From Xenorhabdus bovienii (GTDB taxonomy: Bacteria > Pseudomonadota > Gammaproteobacteria > Enterobacterales > Enterobacteriaceae), in assembly GCF_024721015.1 (NCBI RefSeq), contig NZ_JANAIF010000007.1:1-64000 (forward strand): a stretch of 64,000 bases of DNA, written 5' to 3'. Positions 10,474 to 19,702 of this stretch are shown in pieces; position 1 is the stretch's first letter; each line of letters opens with the position of its first letter. Under the pieces are notes generated by a model. The model saw only the letters and a list, made by a program, of their open reading frames with translations, did not search any database and had not been told where the DNA came from. Made by a program: the position numbers and the translations under genes.

Positions 10474-10527
10474 TCTCTGGATTGATGATGAAACGGATTG
10501 TTTGCTGATTTAATCATCAATCAGAGA
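10474..10527. repeat. Long imperfect inverted repeat after orn
   Basis: tctctggattgatgat (10474-10489) pairs with atcatcaatcagaga (10513-10527) with a single bulged base, enclosing a 23-nt loop. There is no T run on either side, so it is not a standard intrinsic terminator. It may stabilise or end the orn mRNA. I do not recognise it as a named repeat family. Confidence 0.6.
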
Positions 10528-10556
10528 AAAGAACGCGATTTTTTGTGTTGGGGGGC

Positions 10557-10584
10557 TTGTCAGGGCAATGATTTTTCGTATAAT
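10557..10584 (+). promoter_or_regulatory. Sigma-70 promoter of tRNA-Gly copy 1
   Basis: -35 TTGTCA (10557-10562), a 16-bp spacer and a perfect -10 TATAAT (10579-10584). A GC-rich GCGCTCC discriminator follows, as expected for a stringently controlled stable-RNA promoter. The mature tRNA begins about 80 bases downstream. Confidence 0.8.
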
Positions 10585-10666
10585 GCGCTCCCCGTACCGA
10601 TGAAGAATTTCAACAGTACGGCATACCGAAAGTACTACGCCAAAAGTACCACGCATCGATATGTAA

Positions 10667-10742
<76 letters not shown>

Positions 10743-10822
10743 ATTCTTATTATGTAAACCTCCACGCAAGTCTGCTTTCCTTTGAAAAGAATTCGTCCAG
10801 TGTTTGTTAATCCGAAAAAAAA

Positions 10823-11038
10823 TTAGTGGGAATCCATCGGCAATGCCAGGCCGCTGTTGATGACCGATACATGGACGCTATTGACCATCGGGCCAGTACT
10901 TGTCACTCGTGCTGCACCGATACGGCCCACTAGAGGCGTTGCTATCCGTCCTGTTGCGATGAGAGCGATTGCAAACGGCAGGAATGCGGTTGCTGTCATG
11001 AGCGGTGTCCATCCGAAGATAGAGCGATATGCTGCCAT
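10823..11038 (-). pseudogene. Remnant of an MFS (DHA2-like) transporter
   Basis: The 71-codon frame reads GWTPLMTATAFLPFAIALIA and TPLVGRIGAARV. This resembles the segment around membrane helices 9-10 of DHA2-type drug/H+ antiporters (G-x-SPL-x-AG-x-AFLPFA, L-x-RFGARRV). Both ends of a transporter (about 450-500 residues) are missing, so it is a decayed fragment. It lies between tRNA-Gly copies 1 and 2. A 13-bp motif identical to half of the tetR-pxaA operator lies 62 bases upstream of its first ATG, hinting that it was once an exporter under related control. Confidence 0.55.
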
Positions 11039-11099
11039 TCAATGTAATGATTGAATGATAGGTGATTATGACTTTAATCTTTCGTCAATGGTTAGCAGA

Positions 11100-11112
11100 G
11101 AGTGACATATTG
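11100..11112. promoter_or_regulatory. Solitary copy of the tetR-pxaA operator half-site
   Basis: GAGTGACATATTG at 11100-11112 is identical over 13 bases to 12379-12391, one arm of the large palindrome between tetR and pxaA. Only a half-site is present here, upstream of the MFS remnant. Confidence 0.4.
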
Positions 11113-11220
11113 ACCCTGCTATGCGGCAGAAAAATGAGGGCAACAACGGGTGTAAAATGTCCATGTCACGTCAGTTAGAATGTATTTTGAACGTTTGGTA
11201 TTGGGTTGTGTGCAAAGGGC

Positions 11221-11249
11221 TTGCCATCTTCTCCAAACAAGTCCATAAT
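11221..11249 (+). promoter_or_regulatory. Sigma-70 promoter of tRNA-Gly copy 2
   Basis: -35 TTGCCA (11221-11226), a 17-bp spacer, -10 CATAAT (11244-11249) and the GC-rich discriminator AGCGCCC. It is near-identical to the promoter in front of tRNA copy 3. Confidence 0.8.
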
Positions 11250-11350
11250 AGCGCCCATCTTGGTACGTAAATATAGAAAAATTCCTTTAAATCAAATGGT
11301 TATAGGATGTTCGTATCTAGAAATTAAGGCTGACAGTAGTCATCAGCAAT

Positions 11351-11426
<76 letters not shown>

Positions 11427-11468
11427 AATTCAGGACTGTAGATTTTTATGAAAGTCTGCAAGTCACAG

Positions 11469-11494
11469 AAAAAAGGACCGAAAGGTCCTTTTTT
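11469..11494 (+). terminator. Rho-independent terminator after tRNA-Gly copy 2
   Basis: A perfect stem aaaaaaggacc/ggtcctttttt with a GAAA tetraloop and a T run, 42 bases after the tRNA. Confidence 0.92.
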
Positions 11495-11605
11495 CGTTCC
11501 AGTGATAATGACCAAAATCCACTCGCATCCAGTGCTTTTTAGCCGGTCGTTAATAACCCCCTGCCTGCGTTTACCCGAACTTTTCGGTTATCTAGGGTAA
11601 GGTCA

Positions 11606-12247
11606 CTAGATATCTGGCTGATTGTTTGCTGGAAAGTTGAGACCATTCTCGATAATTAGAAATACTTCATCAAGAACATCAGAGTAAAGCATAGAAGAGT
11701 GTTTTTTCCGCTTCCAAACGTCATATGTAGCCCAATGTGCATAATCTAAAACGCCGGCTAAGACGCCTGGTCTAATATCTATTTTAGGGTCGGTTCCCAT
11801 ACGTTGAGCGATTAACGAAATGATAGGGGGTTTCCGATCCTCTCCGCGCTGAAGATTTTTTGCCCGAATTAAAGGATGGTTCCTTATCAAGTCTTGAAGG
11901 GTCATGAAACAGTTCGTATTAAAGCCATAAGAACCTCCTTCGCATCTTTTCATAATTTCGACAGCTGTATGCCGTAATGCTGATAACGCGGGTTCATGAG
12001 GCGGACGGCGGATGAGTGCGGCAATAAAGTCTTTGTGTTCTGCCTCTTGGTAGTCAAGGACAACATCTTCCTTTGAGGAAAAATATCGAAAAAAGGTGCG
12101 GGTAGAAACGTCAACTTTTTCAGTGATATCTTCTACTCGAGTTTCATCAAATCCCTTAATAGCAAAAAGTTCGTAAGATGTCTTAATTAGGGCATCCTTC
12201 AGCATAAGCTTCTTCCGCTCACGGCGGCCAACTTTTTCTCTATCTGT
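11606..12247 (-). CDS. TetR-family regulator divergent from the NRPS operon
   Basis: The 213-residue protein has an N-terminal TetR helix-turn-helix (about residues 17-60: IKTSYELFAIKGFDETRVEDITEKVDVSTRTFFRYFSSKEDVV) and an AcrR/MftR-like C-terminal ligand domain. I place the start at GTG 12247, preceded by AGGAGG at a 10-base distance. The first ATG at 12367 would add a 40-residue tail that overlaps the palindromic operators. It is transcribed away from pxaA across a 312-bp region with a 12+12 bp perfect palindrome, so it probably represses itself and pxaAB. The ligand is unknown. Confidence 0.85.
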   Translation of the reverse strand, partial: TDREKVGRRERKKLMLKDALIKTSYELFAIKGFDETRVEDITEKVDVSTRTFFRYFSSKEDVVLDYQEAEHKDFIAALIRRPPHEPALSALRHTAVEIMKRCEGGSYGFNTNCFMTLQDLIRNHPLIRAKNLQRGEDRKPPIISLIAQRMGTDPKIDIRPGVLAGVLDYAHWATYDVWKRKKHSSMLYSDVLDEVFLIIENGLNFPANNQPDI

Positions 12248-12354
12248 CACGCGCCTGTTTCCTCCTGTCTGGAATAAGTGATCTGTGTTTGAACCTCCAT
12301 TATTGCATAAAAGGACACTTATGTAATAGTTGACTAGTGATACTATTAGCAAAA

Positions 12355-12415
12355 TGTCATTTGACACAATATGTCATCGAGTGACATATTGTGCGTTCGA
12401 TAACATATTATGTCA
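12355..12415. promoter_or_regulatory. Cluster of three TGACA palindromes between tetR and pxaA
   Basis: Three inverted repeats lie side by side: TGTCA-TT-TGACA (12355-12366); CACAATATGTCA (12365-12376) with its exact complement TGACATATTGTG (12382-12393) around a 5-bp spacer; and TAACATATTATGTCA (12401-12415, one mismatch from perfect). They sit 108 bp from the tetR start and 145 bp from the pxaA start. This is the expected position of operators for the divergent TetR protein. Nothing else notable was seen in the remaining 12248-12559 interval. Confidence 0.75.
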
Positions 12416-12559
12416 TCTGAAATAATTTTTTCGAATATTAAGAGCCGAGATGGAGCGGTTTGGCTTGGTTGAATCAAGGGGACAGCTTCAGCCCAGAAAT
12501 ACTCGGTTTGTGTCGTTATTCGTAGAGCTAATGTCATTAGTCTAAATGGAGTTCAAGCT

Positions 12560-15500
12560 ATGAGTATTGCAGAACCGACTTCGTACGAAAGGGATTTATG
12601 GGTTGAGGAGCTACATGATCCGCACTGCCATCAGTTCACAGTGGCTCTTAGTGAATTGTTACCCAGATCTATCGATCTCGTGAATCTCAAGAGGGTTGCT
12701 GAACAAGTTCTGGAGTCGGAGCAAGCTTCCCACAAGTCTTTTCACGAGCAAGAGGGGCATCTAGTTCTGAAGAAAGCTCCCGTTGTGGTTTGTGCCGAGT
12801 TATATGAATTCAAGAATGAAGACGACTTTGCCTCATTCTTCAAGGAGTGGCCTCGTAAGATTTGGGATCTTTCTGTTCCACCCTTGCTCGATATTGCGAT
12901 AGGCCAAACAGATCAGGCAACTATATTGATGATACGTGCCCACCACATCGTTGCCGACGGTTGGGGTCTGAATCTGTTGTCCAAGAAAATACTCGGTGCT
13001 TATGCGGATAATCATTTAGGTCTAAATGAACAGCTCAAAGGGGTGAAACGTTACGCGACAAAATATCCAACCCTGGAAGGCAGTAAACTTGATGAGGCAA
13101 TCGACGACGTCGTCGTGAAAATCGCTGATACCGATCCCGTATTATTCCCAAAATCTGGAGCGACTCTTTCGACATCCCCCAGCTATATCAGACCATTCAA
13201 GATATCAGCGCACGAAGTCGCTCATGGTATTGAAAATGGTTTTACTCCTTTTTTGGCTGTTTCAACGGCTCTGGCAGTTCTGCTGTCAAATGCATACGGA
13301 AGCGAGAAATTTTTCATTGGAGTGCCGTTTCTTAACAGAACCGATACAGAAATTACGTCAGTCAGTCACCGAGCTAATATTCTTCCCGTGAAAGTCGAGG
13401 TATTACCTCAAAATACACTCAGAGCAATTTACTCGCAGATCAAAGATTTTATCGTCTTTCTGAAAGACAAAGAATCGGTTCCGTTAGGGGGTATTATTTC
13501 TGCTCTGGCAAGTTCCTCTCGTCAACTTTTTGATGTAACAATGTCCTATCTGCGTTATCCAGAATGGGGGGCAATTGCTGGATTTGAAGAAAAAACCCAG
13601 AATATCGCGCACATACATACCCAGGATGCGATAGCAATTCATCTGTACACTTATGGCAATAATGCAGATGTTTGGGGAGATGTGTGTTTGAATAGCTCAG
13701 TATTTGATACTGAGGAATCAGCGAATGCATTCTTAGATACATTCATTCATCTTATCGATAATTTTGGTAATAATGTTGATAAGCGTGTGTCGGAAGTAAA
13801 CTTGCTGACATTTAAGCAAACGGAGCAGCTGCGACAGTATGAAAATGGGCCAACTAAGCCATACAGCGTGAATGAAACCGTTGTTTCGCTCTTTGAGGCT
13901 AAAGCCGAACAATTTCCTGAAAATATCGCTCTTCGAGATCACACTGGCACATCGCTTTCTTATTCTCAATTAAATGCATGGTCATCCACCATTGCCGCTG
14001 CGTTAGAAGAACGGGGAATCGGTCAGGGGGATATCGTGGCGGTATCAGTCGAGCGATCGCCAGAGATGTTGGCCGCAATATTTGGCGTCCTCAAAACTGG
14101 GGCAGCCTATTTACCCATTGATAGCGACTATCCCGAAGATCGTATTCAATATATGCTCAACGACAGCAACGCCAAGTTAGTCATTTCTAATCTGCCCCAC
14201 GTTATGAAATCTGATGATCCTCGTTGGTTTGATCTGGACGCTTTGCCAACTGAATTACCTTCTCATTATAAATACAAAAGCAAGGCCCAGCCTAATGAAC
14301 CCGCGTATGTGATCTATACGTCAGGTTCTACTGGTCGTCCCAAAGGGGTCATCGTCGAGCATCACTCAGTGGTTAATCGTTTAGAGTGGATGCAGGAAAT
14401 ACATCCGTTAACCAGTGACGATGTGATCCTCCAGAAAACGTCGATATCATTTGACGTTTCTGTGTGGGAGCTTTTTTGGTGGGCGATGACAGGAGCTTCT
14501 GTCGCACTCCTAAAACAAGGCGCACAACGGGATCCCAGGGAATTGATCCAGACAATTTCTACACACGGGGTAACGGTAGCGCATTTTGTGCCGTCAATGT
14601 TTGAACCGTATGTGCAAACTTTGAATGATGATAGACAGTCTCTTTTATCGGTTAGCAGTCTGAAATGCCTATTTACAAGTGGTGAAGCGTTAACACCCGC
14701 TGTCGTGAATAAATACAGGAAGATTTTCAGTCACGATATCTGTCCGCCAAGGCTAATTAATTTATATGGCCCGACGGAGGCAACGGTTGACGTAACCTAC
14801 TATGAATTAAATCTGGAACAGGATTCGGATATCAACGCAGTACCAATCGGTTTTCCGATCAACAATACCTCAGTGAGAATAGCCTCATTGCATGGGGTCA
14901 GGCAGCCTATAGGTATATCTGGAGAACTACAGATTGGCGGTGTGCAATTAGCGCGAGGTTATTTGAATCGTCCCGAGCTGACGGCAGAACGTTTTATTAT
15001 CGATCAGAATGACAGTTGCAGTCGCTGGTACCGAACGGGTGATCTCGCGGCTTGGGCTGAAGATGGATCCATCCTTTACCTCGGAAGGATGGATGGCCAA
15101 GTGAAGATACGCGGCAATCGCATAGAGCTTGGTGAAATCAAGAACGCCTTGCTTAACCTGCCAGAGGTGCTGAACGCGGAGGTTATCGTTGAAGATGATG
15201 CTCGGGGAAAACACCTGATTGCAGTCTATGTAGGCCGACGAGACTTGAATGAGCGTGATATTCGCGCAAAACTTGGGAAACAGCTTCCTTCCTTCATGGT
15301 TCCCGCAAGATTTGTCCGACTGGGGTGCATTCCTCTTACACCTAATGGAAAATTTGATCGCGTCAGTGCTCTCAGTGAGGTCAGTGGAAATAAAACATCT
15401 CCGCAGACAGTAAAACTTGATGAATCCGAAACGATTGTTGCCAAGATATGGGAGAAAGTACTCGGTCGGTCAAACATTAGTGCAGATGACGACTTCTATA

Positions 15501-18500
15501 CGCTTGGTGGCGATTCCATCTTGATGTTGAAAGTGAGATCAGAACTGGAAAGTCACGGGTATGGCGTTGGCTTATCCGATCTGGCGCAGTATACGACAGT
15601 GCGTAGCTTGGGAAATGTCCTCGAAAGTGTGTCACGTGTTCTCAGTAGCCCGAAAGAAGCACTTCCTCCTTTTTCTCTCATAAGTGAAATCGATCAAAAG
15701 AGGCTGAGTTCAGCATACGATGATGCTTATCCCGTATCTCAGCTGCAACTTGGCTTGCTTTTCCATAGTCGAGAGATGGAGGGCGCGAGAACTTACAAAG
15801 ATGTATTCCGATATACCCTGAAGTTGGCGTGGAATGAAGTCGCGTTCAGGTCTGCTTTGCAAGGATTGGCTCGTAGGCACCCCGCATTACGCACAGTTTT
15901 TAACCTTAGTGACTATCATCTACCCCTTCAGCTAATCAGACCGGAGATTCTAATTGATGATGTTTTATCAATTGAAACGCCTGATGTGGTTGAGTATGAG
16001 CATACAGTTCTTGCTCATATGGATAAGTGGTCACGGTATAATTATTCGTTCGCATCGGGACCCCTTTTCCACGTAGCGATATTTGCTAATAGTGAATCAA
16101 ACTACATCGACTTAGTTTTCAGCTTCCACCATGCGATTCTTGACGGAGGAAGCGTTGCAAACCTGATACGTGAGCTTCTTTTGTCCTATTCTCAGGGGAA
16201 TGATGGTGCCAATCTCGGTTACCCTGAAGACGAACTCCCAAATCCATCAATTTTTGTCCAAAACGAAATAGAAGTCCTTGAAGCGAGTGAGCCCAGGAGT
16301 TACTGGAAAGAATACCTCTCTGGCGCGACGAATACATTGCCAATAGGCTTGGCTGGATATTCAACTGCTCCAGTGAAGCGTATTTTTTCTTATCGTTTCC
16401 TAATAGATCCTGTACTTGATGCCGCACTTAATCAGCTGGCAAGAACTATTCGAGTCCCTATAAAGCATCTTTATCTTGCCGCTCATTGCACCGCCATTGC
16501 GTTAATGAGTGGTAAAGAGGACATCGTCACGGGTGTAGTGACACATACACGGCCGGAAATTAAGCACTCGGAGCGTATCCTGGGGCTATTTTTGAACACA
16601 CTTCCTTTAAGGGTTGATATAAAGAGTTTGAATTGGCTTCAGGTTGTCGAAGGGTTGTACCGAAATGAAAAAAGAAGTCATAAACATCGGCTCTTTCCTT
16701 TAAGCAAAATCCAAGCTGACAATGAATCGTTTTCTCTCCAGACCGCATTTAACTATGTACACTTTCATATATTGCAGGATATTTCTGAGAAGACAGATAT
16801 TGAAATCGTAGCCTTTGATACGAAGGAGGAAACAAATTTCGATATTCTGGTAAACGTAATGCGCGATGTTGATGGCAAACGTACGAGTGTTCGCATGGAT
16901 ATCAATGGAAGCGTTTATGCCAGAGAACAAGGGGCAGTTTTTTCCAGGCTCTTTAATCGTGCGTTAGAGCGAATAGCCTATCAACCAGAAATGCCCGTAT
17001 CCCTCAGTCGCCCGATTACTGAAGTTGGGTGCCTTGTGGAAAGAATTTCGGATAAGGCATTTATTTCACTTCCAGCCACGATCCGAAATAGCGTTCAACG
17101 TGATCCGGATGCAGTTGCCATCACGTATGGTGACAGCGAGTGGAGCTATCAGCAGTTATGGGATGCGGCGACAAGGATTGCCTTTTTGCTGAGTGAACGT
17201 GGTGTCAATAAGCAGGATGTGGTTGGAATTGCACTACCACGGTCGTTTGAACAAATTGCAACTGTCGTGGCTATTCTGAGGATGGGTGCTATTTGTCTTC
17301 CGATCGACTTATCATACCCGGCCAGCCGAATTGAGCTGATATTGAAAATAGCGAATCCGGCAGTGGTTGTAACCGATCGTTCTGTTACAGAGTTACCCTC
17401 AAGTGAGCGAGTACTTTTCCTTGAGTATGACTCAATTGAGGCGGTCGCTGAAAGAGACGATGCTGCGATAGATTCGACTGATGCGGCCTACATTCTATTT
17501 ACTTCCGGCTCAACGGGTACGCCTAAAGGCGTGACTATGCTGCATAGGGGATTGACCAATCTTGTTGGCTGGCAAAATAAAATAAGTAGTGGCGCCAAGG
17601 TTACCTCTACACTCCAGTTTTCGCCTTTGAGTTTCGATGTTTCTTTCCAGGAAATACTCTCCAGCCTCTCATCAGGTGCCACATTGCATCTGATTAGCGA
17701 GATGGAACGTCGAGATCCGGTAGCTTTGGTCAGGCATCTCGATCATAAAGGCGTTGAGCGGATATTCCTTCCGTACATCGCTTTGCAGCAACTCGCTGAG
17801 ACGGCAGTTATGCTGGGATTCTTTCCGAAGAAACTGCGGGTGATTGTCTCGTCTGGAGAGCAGTTGCGTGTCACCAAAGAGATACGGACGCTTGTCGATA
17901 ATCTACCTGGCGGCATATTGGAAAACCAGTATGGTCCAACCGAGACTCATGTGGTGACAAGTTACACTATGAGCAGTGATCCCAGCCAGTTTCCAGCACT
18001 TCCGCCGATTGGTATCCCGATCACGGGTGTCGGCATTGTGATCCTTGACGAGAGTTCAAATGTCGTTCCCGATGGGGTTCCTGGCGAAATCTGTGTGTTC
18101 GGAGAAGCTTTGGCATCGGGATATTACCGTTCGCCAGAGGAAACCAAGAAAAAGTTTATTGCACACGCCGACGTGCCAGGTGGGATGTTTTACCGGACGG
18201 GGGATATTGGCATCCGTTCAGCATGCGGCGAGATTATCAGCCTTGGTCGCAAGGATACACTGGTCAAAGTTCGTGGCTATAGAGTAGAACTCTCTGAAAT
18301 CGAGTTAAAAATCCTCGAATTCTTTGAAAACCGCCGAGAAAATGTTGAAGTAGCGGTTGTCGCTCGGCCTCGTGACGATCTGGATTCATACTTGATCGCC
18401 TACCTGGTGGGTAAGGAAGATCGTATTGCGTTGGAGGAACTTCGGCAGTTTATCGGAGCTGAATTACCCGCATATATGGTGCCGACACACATCACATGGA

Positions 18501-19702
18501 TAAATGAGCTTCCCAAGACACCGAGTGGCAAGCGTGATGATGCGATGCTCCGGAAACTGGATATACAGCTTGTATCAGAAAAAAATTATCGTGGCCCAGA
18601 AGGCGAGTATGAAAGCCGGCTTTGCGAGCTGACCGCAGAGCTACTGAAGATCCCCGAAATAGCCCCTGAGCAGAGTATTTTTGATTGCGGTGCGACTTCT
18701 TTGACTGCAATGCGCATAGTGGTTCTTGTCGAAAAACTGTATGGCATTAACGTACCGCTTTCGGCATTTGTCAGCGCGCCAACCATTGCGAAGCTTGCCA
18801 TGCTTATTCAAGATGGTGGTGGTCAGTTCAAGTTTGATCCACTTGTCCCACTGCGCGAAGCAGGTAACCGCAGGCCACTCTTCCTCGTACATCCTATGGG
18901 AGGAAATATCCTGTCATATCTGCGAATGCTTCCACACCTGCCATCTGATCAGCCACTTTATGCTCTTCAAGCATCGGGTGTTGATGCGGGTTCGTCACCA
19001 ATAACGACTATTGAAGAGCAGGCTGCTTTTTACATCGATGCGATCAAGAGAATCCAGCCGACGGGTCCTTATGTGATTGGTGGCTGGTCCTATGGTGGAT
19101 TTATCGCCTTCGAAATGGCGAATCAGTTAATCCGATCAGGAGAAACGGTCTCTAATGTTCTGATTCTTGATACGATGGCTCTGAGCTCACAGGCAAAAGG
19201 TCAGGCGAGCGATGATGCTTTGCTCAGTTGGTTCTTCTGGGAATTGCTGTGGACATCGAAGGGCTCTTCGTTACCTGTTCAGGTTGTTCCTTCCTATATC
19301 GAAAGTTTGCAAGAGAAATTCGAATATATAACTGATCATGCAACCCAGATAGGAGCGATCCCGGAAGGCAGCACAAAAGCAGTCATGCAGCGCCTCTTCG
19401 AGGTATATAATGCTAATTGGCAAGCTGCGGCTGAATACAACGCACAATGCCCGAATCTCGATGTGACGCTTATTCGCGCAAGGCAGCCTCTTCCTCAGAT
19501 ATTGCAAGAGATGCACAATACCATACGTAGTGAATATCATGATCCTCTGAATGGCTGGGGTGGCAAGACGTCTGGTCGAGTTAACTTGATTGAAGTGGAT
19601 GGTGATCATCTGACTATCATGGAAGAGCCTTTCGTTGGGCCAATGGTGTCGGCAATTATTACTGAGATTAATAAAGTGAAAGGGGTGGATGCTAATGTCT
19701 AG
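12560..19702 (+). CDS. pxaA: Two-module NRPS C-A(Ser)-T-C-A(Pro?)-T-TE, PxaA-like
   Basis: The 2380 residues read C-A-T-C-A-T-TE. Starter C domain HHIVADG is near residue 128. A1 has YTSGSTGRPKGV near 585, and its specificity positions read D-V-W-H-F-S-L-V-D by motif alignment, the serine code of EntF. T1 is LGGDSI near 984; C2 is HHAILDG near 1190. A2 has FTSGSTGTPKGV near 1646, and its code begins D-V-Q and ends V-V, consistent with proline. T2 (GATSL near 2044) and TE (GGWSYGG, Ser near 2176; late His in DGDHLTIMEEP) follow. An N-terminal C domain implies N-acylation of Ser. This architecture plus a downstream flavin monooxygenase matches pyrrolizixenamide synthetase; Pseudomonas brabantamide enzymes are close analogues. 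No MbtH, acyl ligase or PPTase gene is adjacent. GGAG precedes the ATG by 8 bases. Confidence 0.88.
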   Translation: MSIAEPTSYERDLWVEELHDPHCHQFTVALSELLPRSIDLVNLKRVAEQVLESEQASHKSFHEQEGHLVLKKAPVVVCAELYEFKNEDDFASFFKEWPRKIWDLSVPPLLDIAIGQTDQATILMIRAHHIVADGWGLNLLSKKILGAYADNHLGLNEQLKGVKRYATKYPTLEGSKLDEAIDDVVVKIADTDPVLFPKSGATLSTSPSYIRPFKISAHEVAHGIENGFTPFLAVSTALAVLLSNAYGSEKFFIGVPFLNRTDTEITSVSHRANILPVKVEVLPQNTLRAIYSQIKDFIVFLKDKESVPLGGIISALASSSRQLFDVTMSYLRYPEWGAIAGFEEKTQNIAHIHTQDAIAIHLYTYGNNADVWGDVCLNSSVFDTEESANAFLDTFIHLIDNFGNNVDKRVSEVNLLTFKQTEQLRQYENGPTKPYSVNETVVSLFEAKAEQFPENIALRDHTGTSLSYSQLNAWSSTIAAALEERGIGQGDIVAVSVERSPEMLAAIFGVLKTGAAYLPIDSDYPEDRIQYMLNDSNAKLVISNLPHVMKSDDPRWFDLDALPTELPSHYKYKSKAQPNEPAYVIYTSGSTGRPKGVIVEHHSVVNRLEWMQEIHPLTSDDVILQKTSISFDVSVWELFWWAMTGASVALLKQGAQRDPRELIQTISTHGVTVAHFVPSMFEPYVQTLNDDRQSLLSVSSLKCLFTSGEALTPAVVNKYRKIFSHDICPPRLINLYGPTEATVDVTYYELNLEQDSDINAVPIGFPINNTSVRIASLHGVRQPIGISGELQIGGVQLARGYLNRPELTAERFIIDQNDSCSRWYRTGDLAAWAEDGSILYLGRMDGQVKIRGNRIELGEIKNALLNLPEVLNAEVIVEDDARGKHLIAVYVGRRDLNERDIRAKLGKQLPSFMVPARFVRLGCIPLTPNGKFDRVSALSEVSGNKTSPQTVKLDESETIVAKIWEKVLGRSNISADDDFYTLGGDSILMLKVRSELESHGYGVGLSDLAQYTTVRSLGNVLESVSRVLSSPKEALPPFSLISEIDQKRLSSAYDDAYPVSQLQLGLLFHSREMEGARTYKDVFRYTLKLAWNEVAFRSALQGLARRHPALRTVFNLSDYHLPLQLIRPEILIDDVLSIETPDVVEYEHTVLAHMDKWSRYNYSFASGPLFHVAIFANSESNYIDLVFSFHHAILDGGSVANLIRELLLSYSQGNDGANLGYPEDELPNPSIFVQNEIEVLEASEPRSYWKEYLSGATNTLPIGLAGYSTAPVKRIFSYRFLIDPVLDAALNQLARTIRVPIKHLYLAAHCTAIALMSGKEDIVTGVVTHTRPEIKHSERILGLFLNTLPLRVDIKSLNWLQVVEGLYRNEKRSHKHRLFPLSKIQADNESFSLQTAFNYVHFHILQDISEKTDIEIVAFDTKEETNFDILVNVMRDVDGKRTSVRMDINGSVYAREQGAVFSRLFNRALERIAYQPEMPVSLSRPITEVGCLVERISDKAFISLPATIRNSVQRDPDAVAITYGDSEWSYQQLWDAATRIAFLLSERGVNKQDVVGIALPRSFEQIATVVAILRMGAICLPIDLSYPASRIELILKIANPAVVVTDRSVTELPSSERVLFLEYDSIEAVAERDDAAIDSTDAAYILFTSGSTGTPKGVTMLHRGLTNLVGWQNKISSGAKVTSTLQFSPLSFDVSFQEILSSLSSGATLHLISEMERRDPVALVRHLDHKGVERIFLPYIALQQLAETAVMLGFFPKKLRVIVSSGEQLRVTKEIRTLVDNLPGGILENQYGPTETHVVTSYTMSSDPSQFPALPPIGIPITGVGIVILDESSNVVPDGVPGEICVFGEALASGYYRSPEETKKKFIAHADVPGGMFYRTGDIGIRSACGEIISLGRKDTLVKVRGYRVELSEIELKILEFFENRRENVEVAVVARPRDDLDSYLIAYLVGKEDRIALEELRQFIGAELPAYMVPTHITWINELPKTPSGKRDDAMLRKLDIQLVSEKNYRGPEGEYESRLCELTAELLKIPEIAPEQSIFDCGATSLTAMRIVVLVEKLYGINVPLSAFVSAPTIAKLAMLIQDGGGQFKFDPLVPLREAGNRRPLFLVHPMGGNILSYLRMLPHLPSDQPLYALQASGVDAGSSPITTIEEQAAFYIDAIKRIQPTGPYVIGGWSYGGFIAFEMANQLIRSGETVSNVLILDTMALSSQAKGQASDDALLSWFFWELLWTSKGSSLPVQVVPSYIESLQEKFEYITDHATQIGAIPEGSTKAVMQRLFEVYNANWQAAAEYNAQCPNLDVTLIRARQPLPQILQEMHNTIRSEYHDPLNGWGGKTSGRVNLIEVDGDHLTIMEEPFVGPMVSAIITEINKVKGVDANV

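Noticed and set aside
12560-19702. EntF-like siderophore synthetase
   Set aside because: A1 does carry the serine code, but there is a second module with a non-serine code, a flavin monooxygenase downstream, and no entABCE-type genes nearby.
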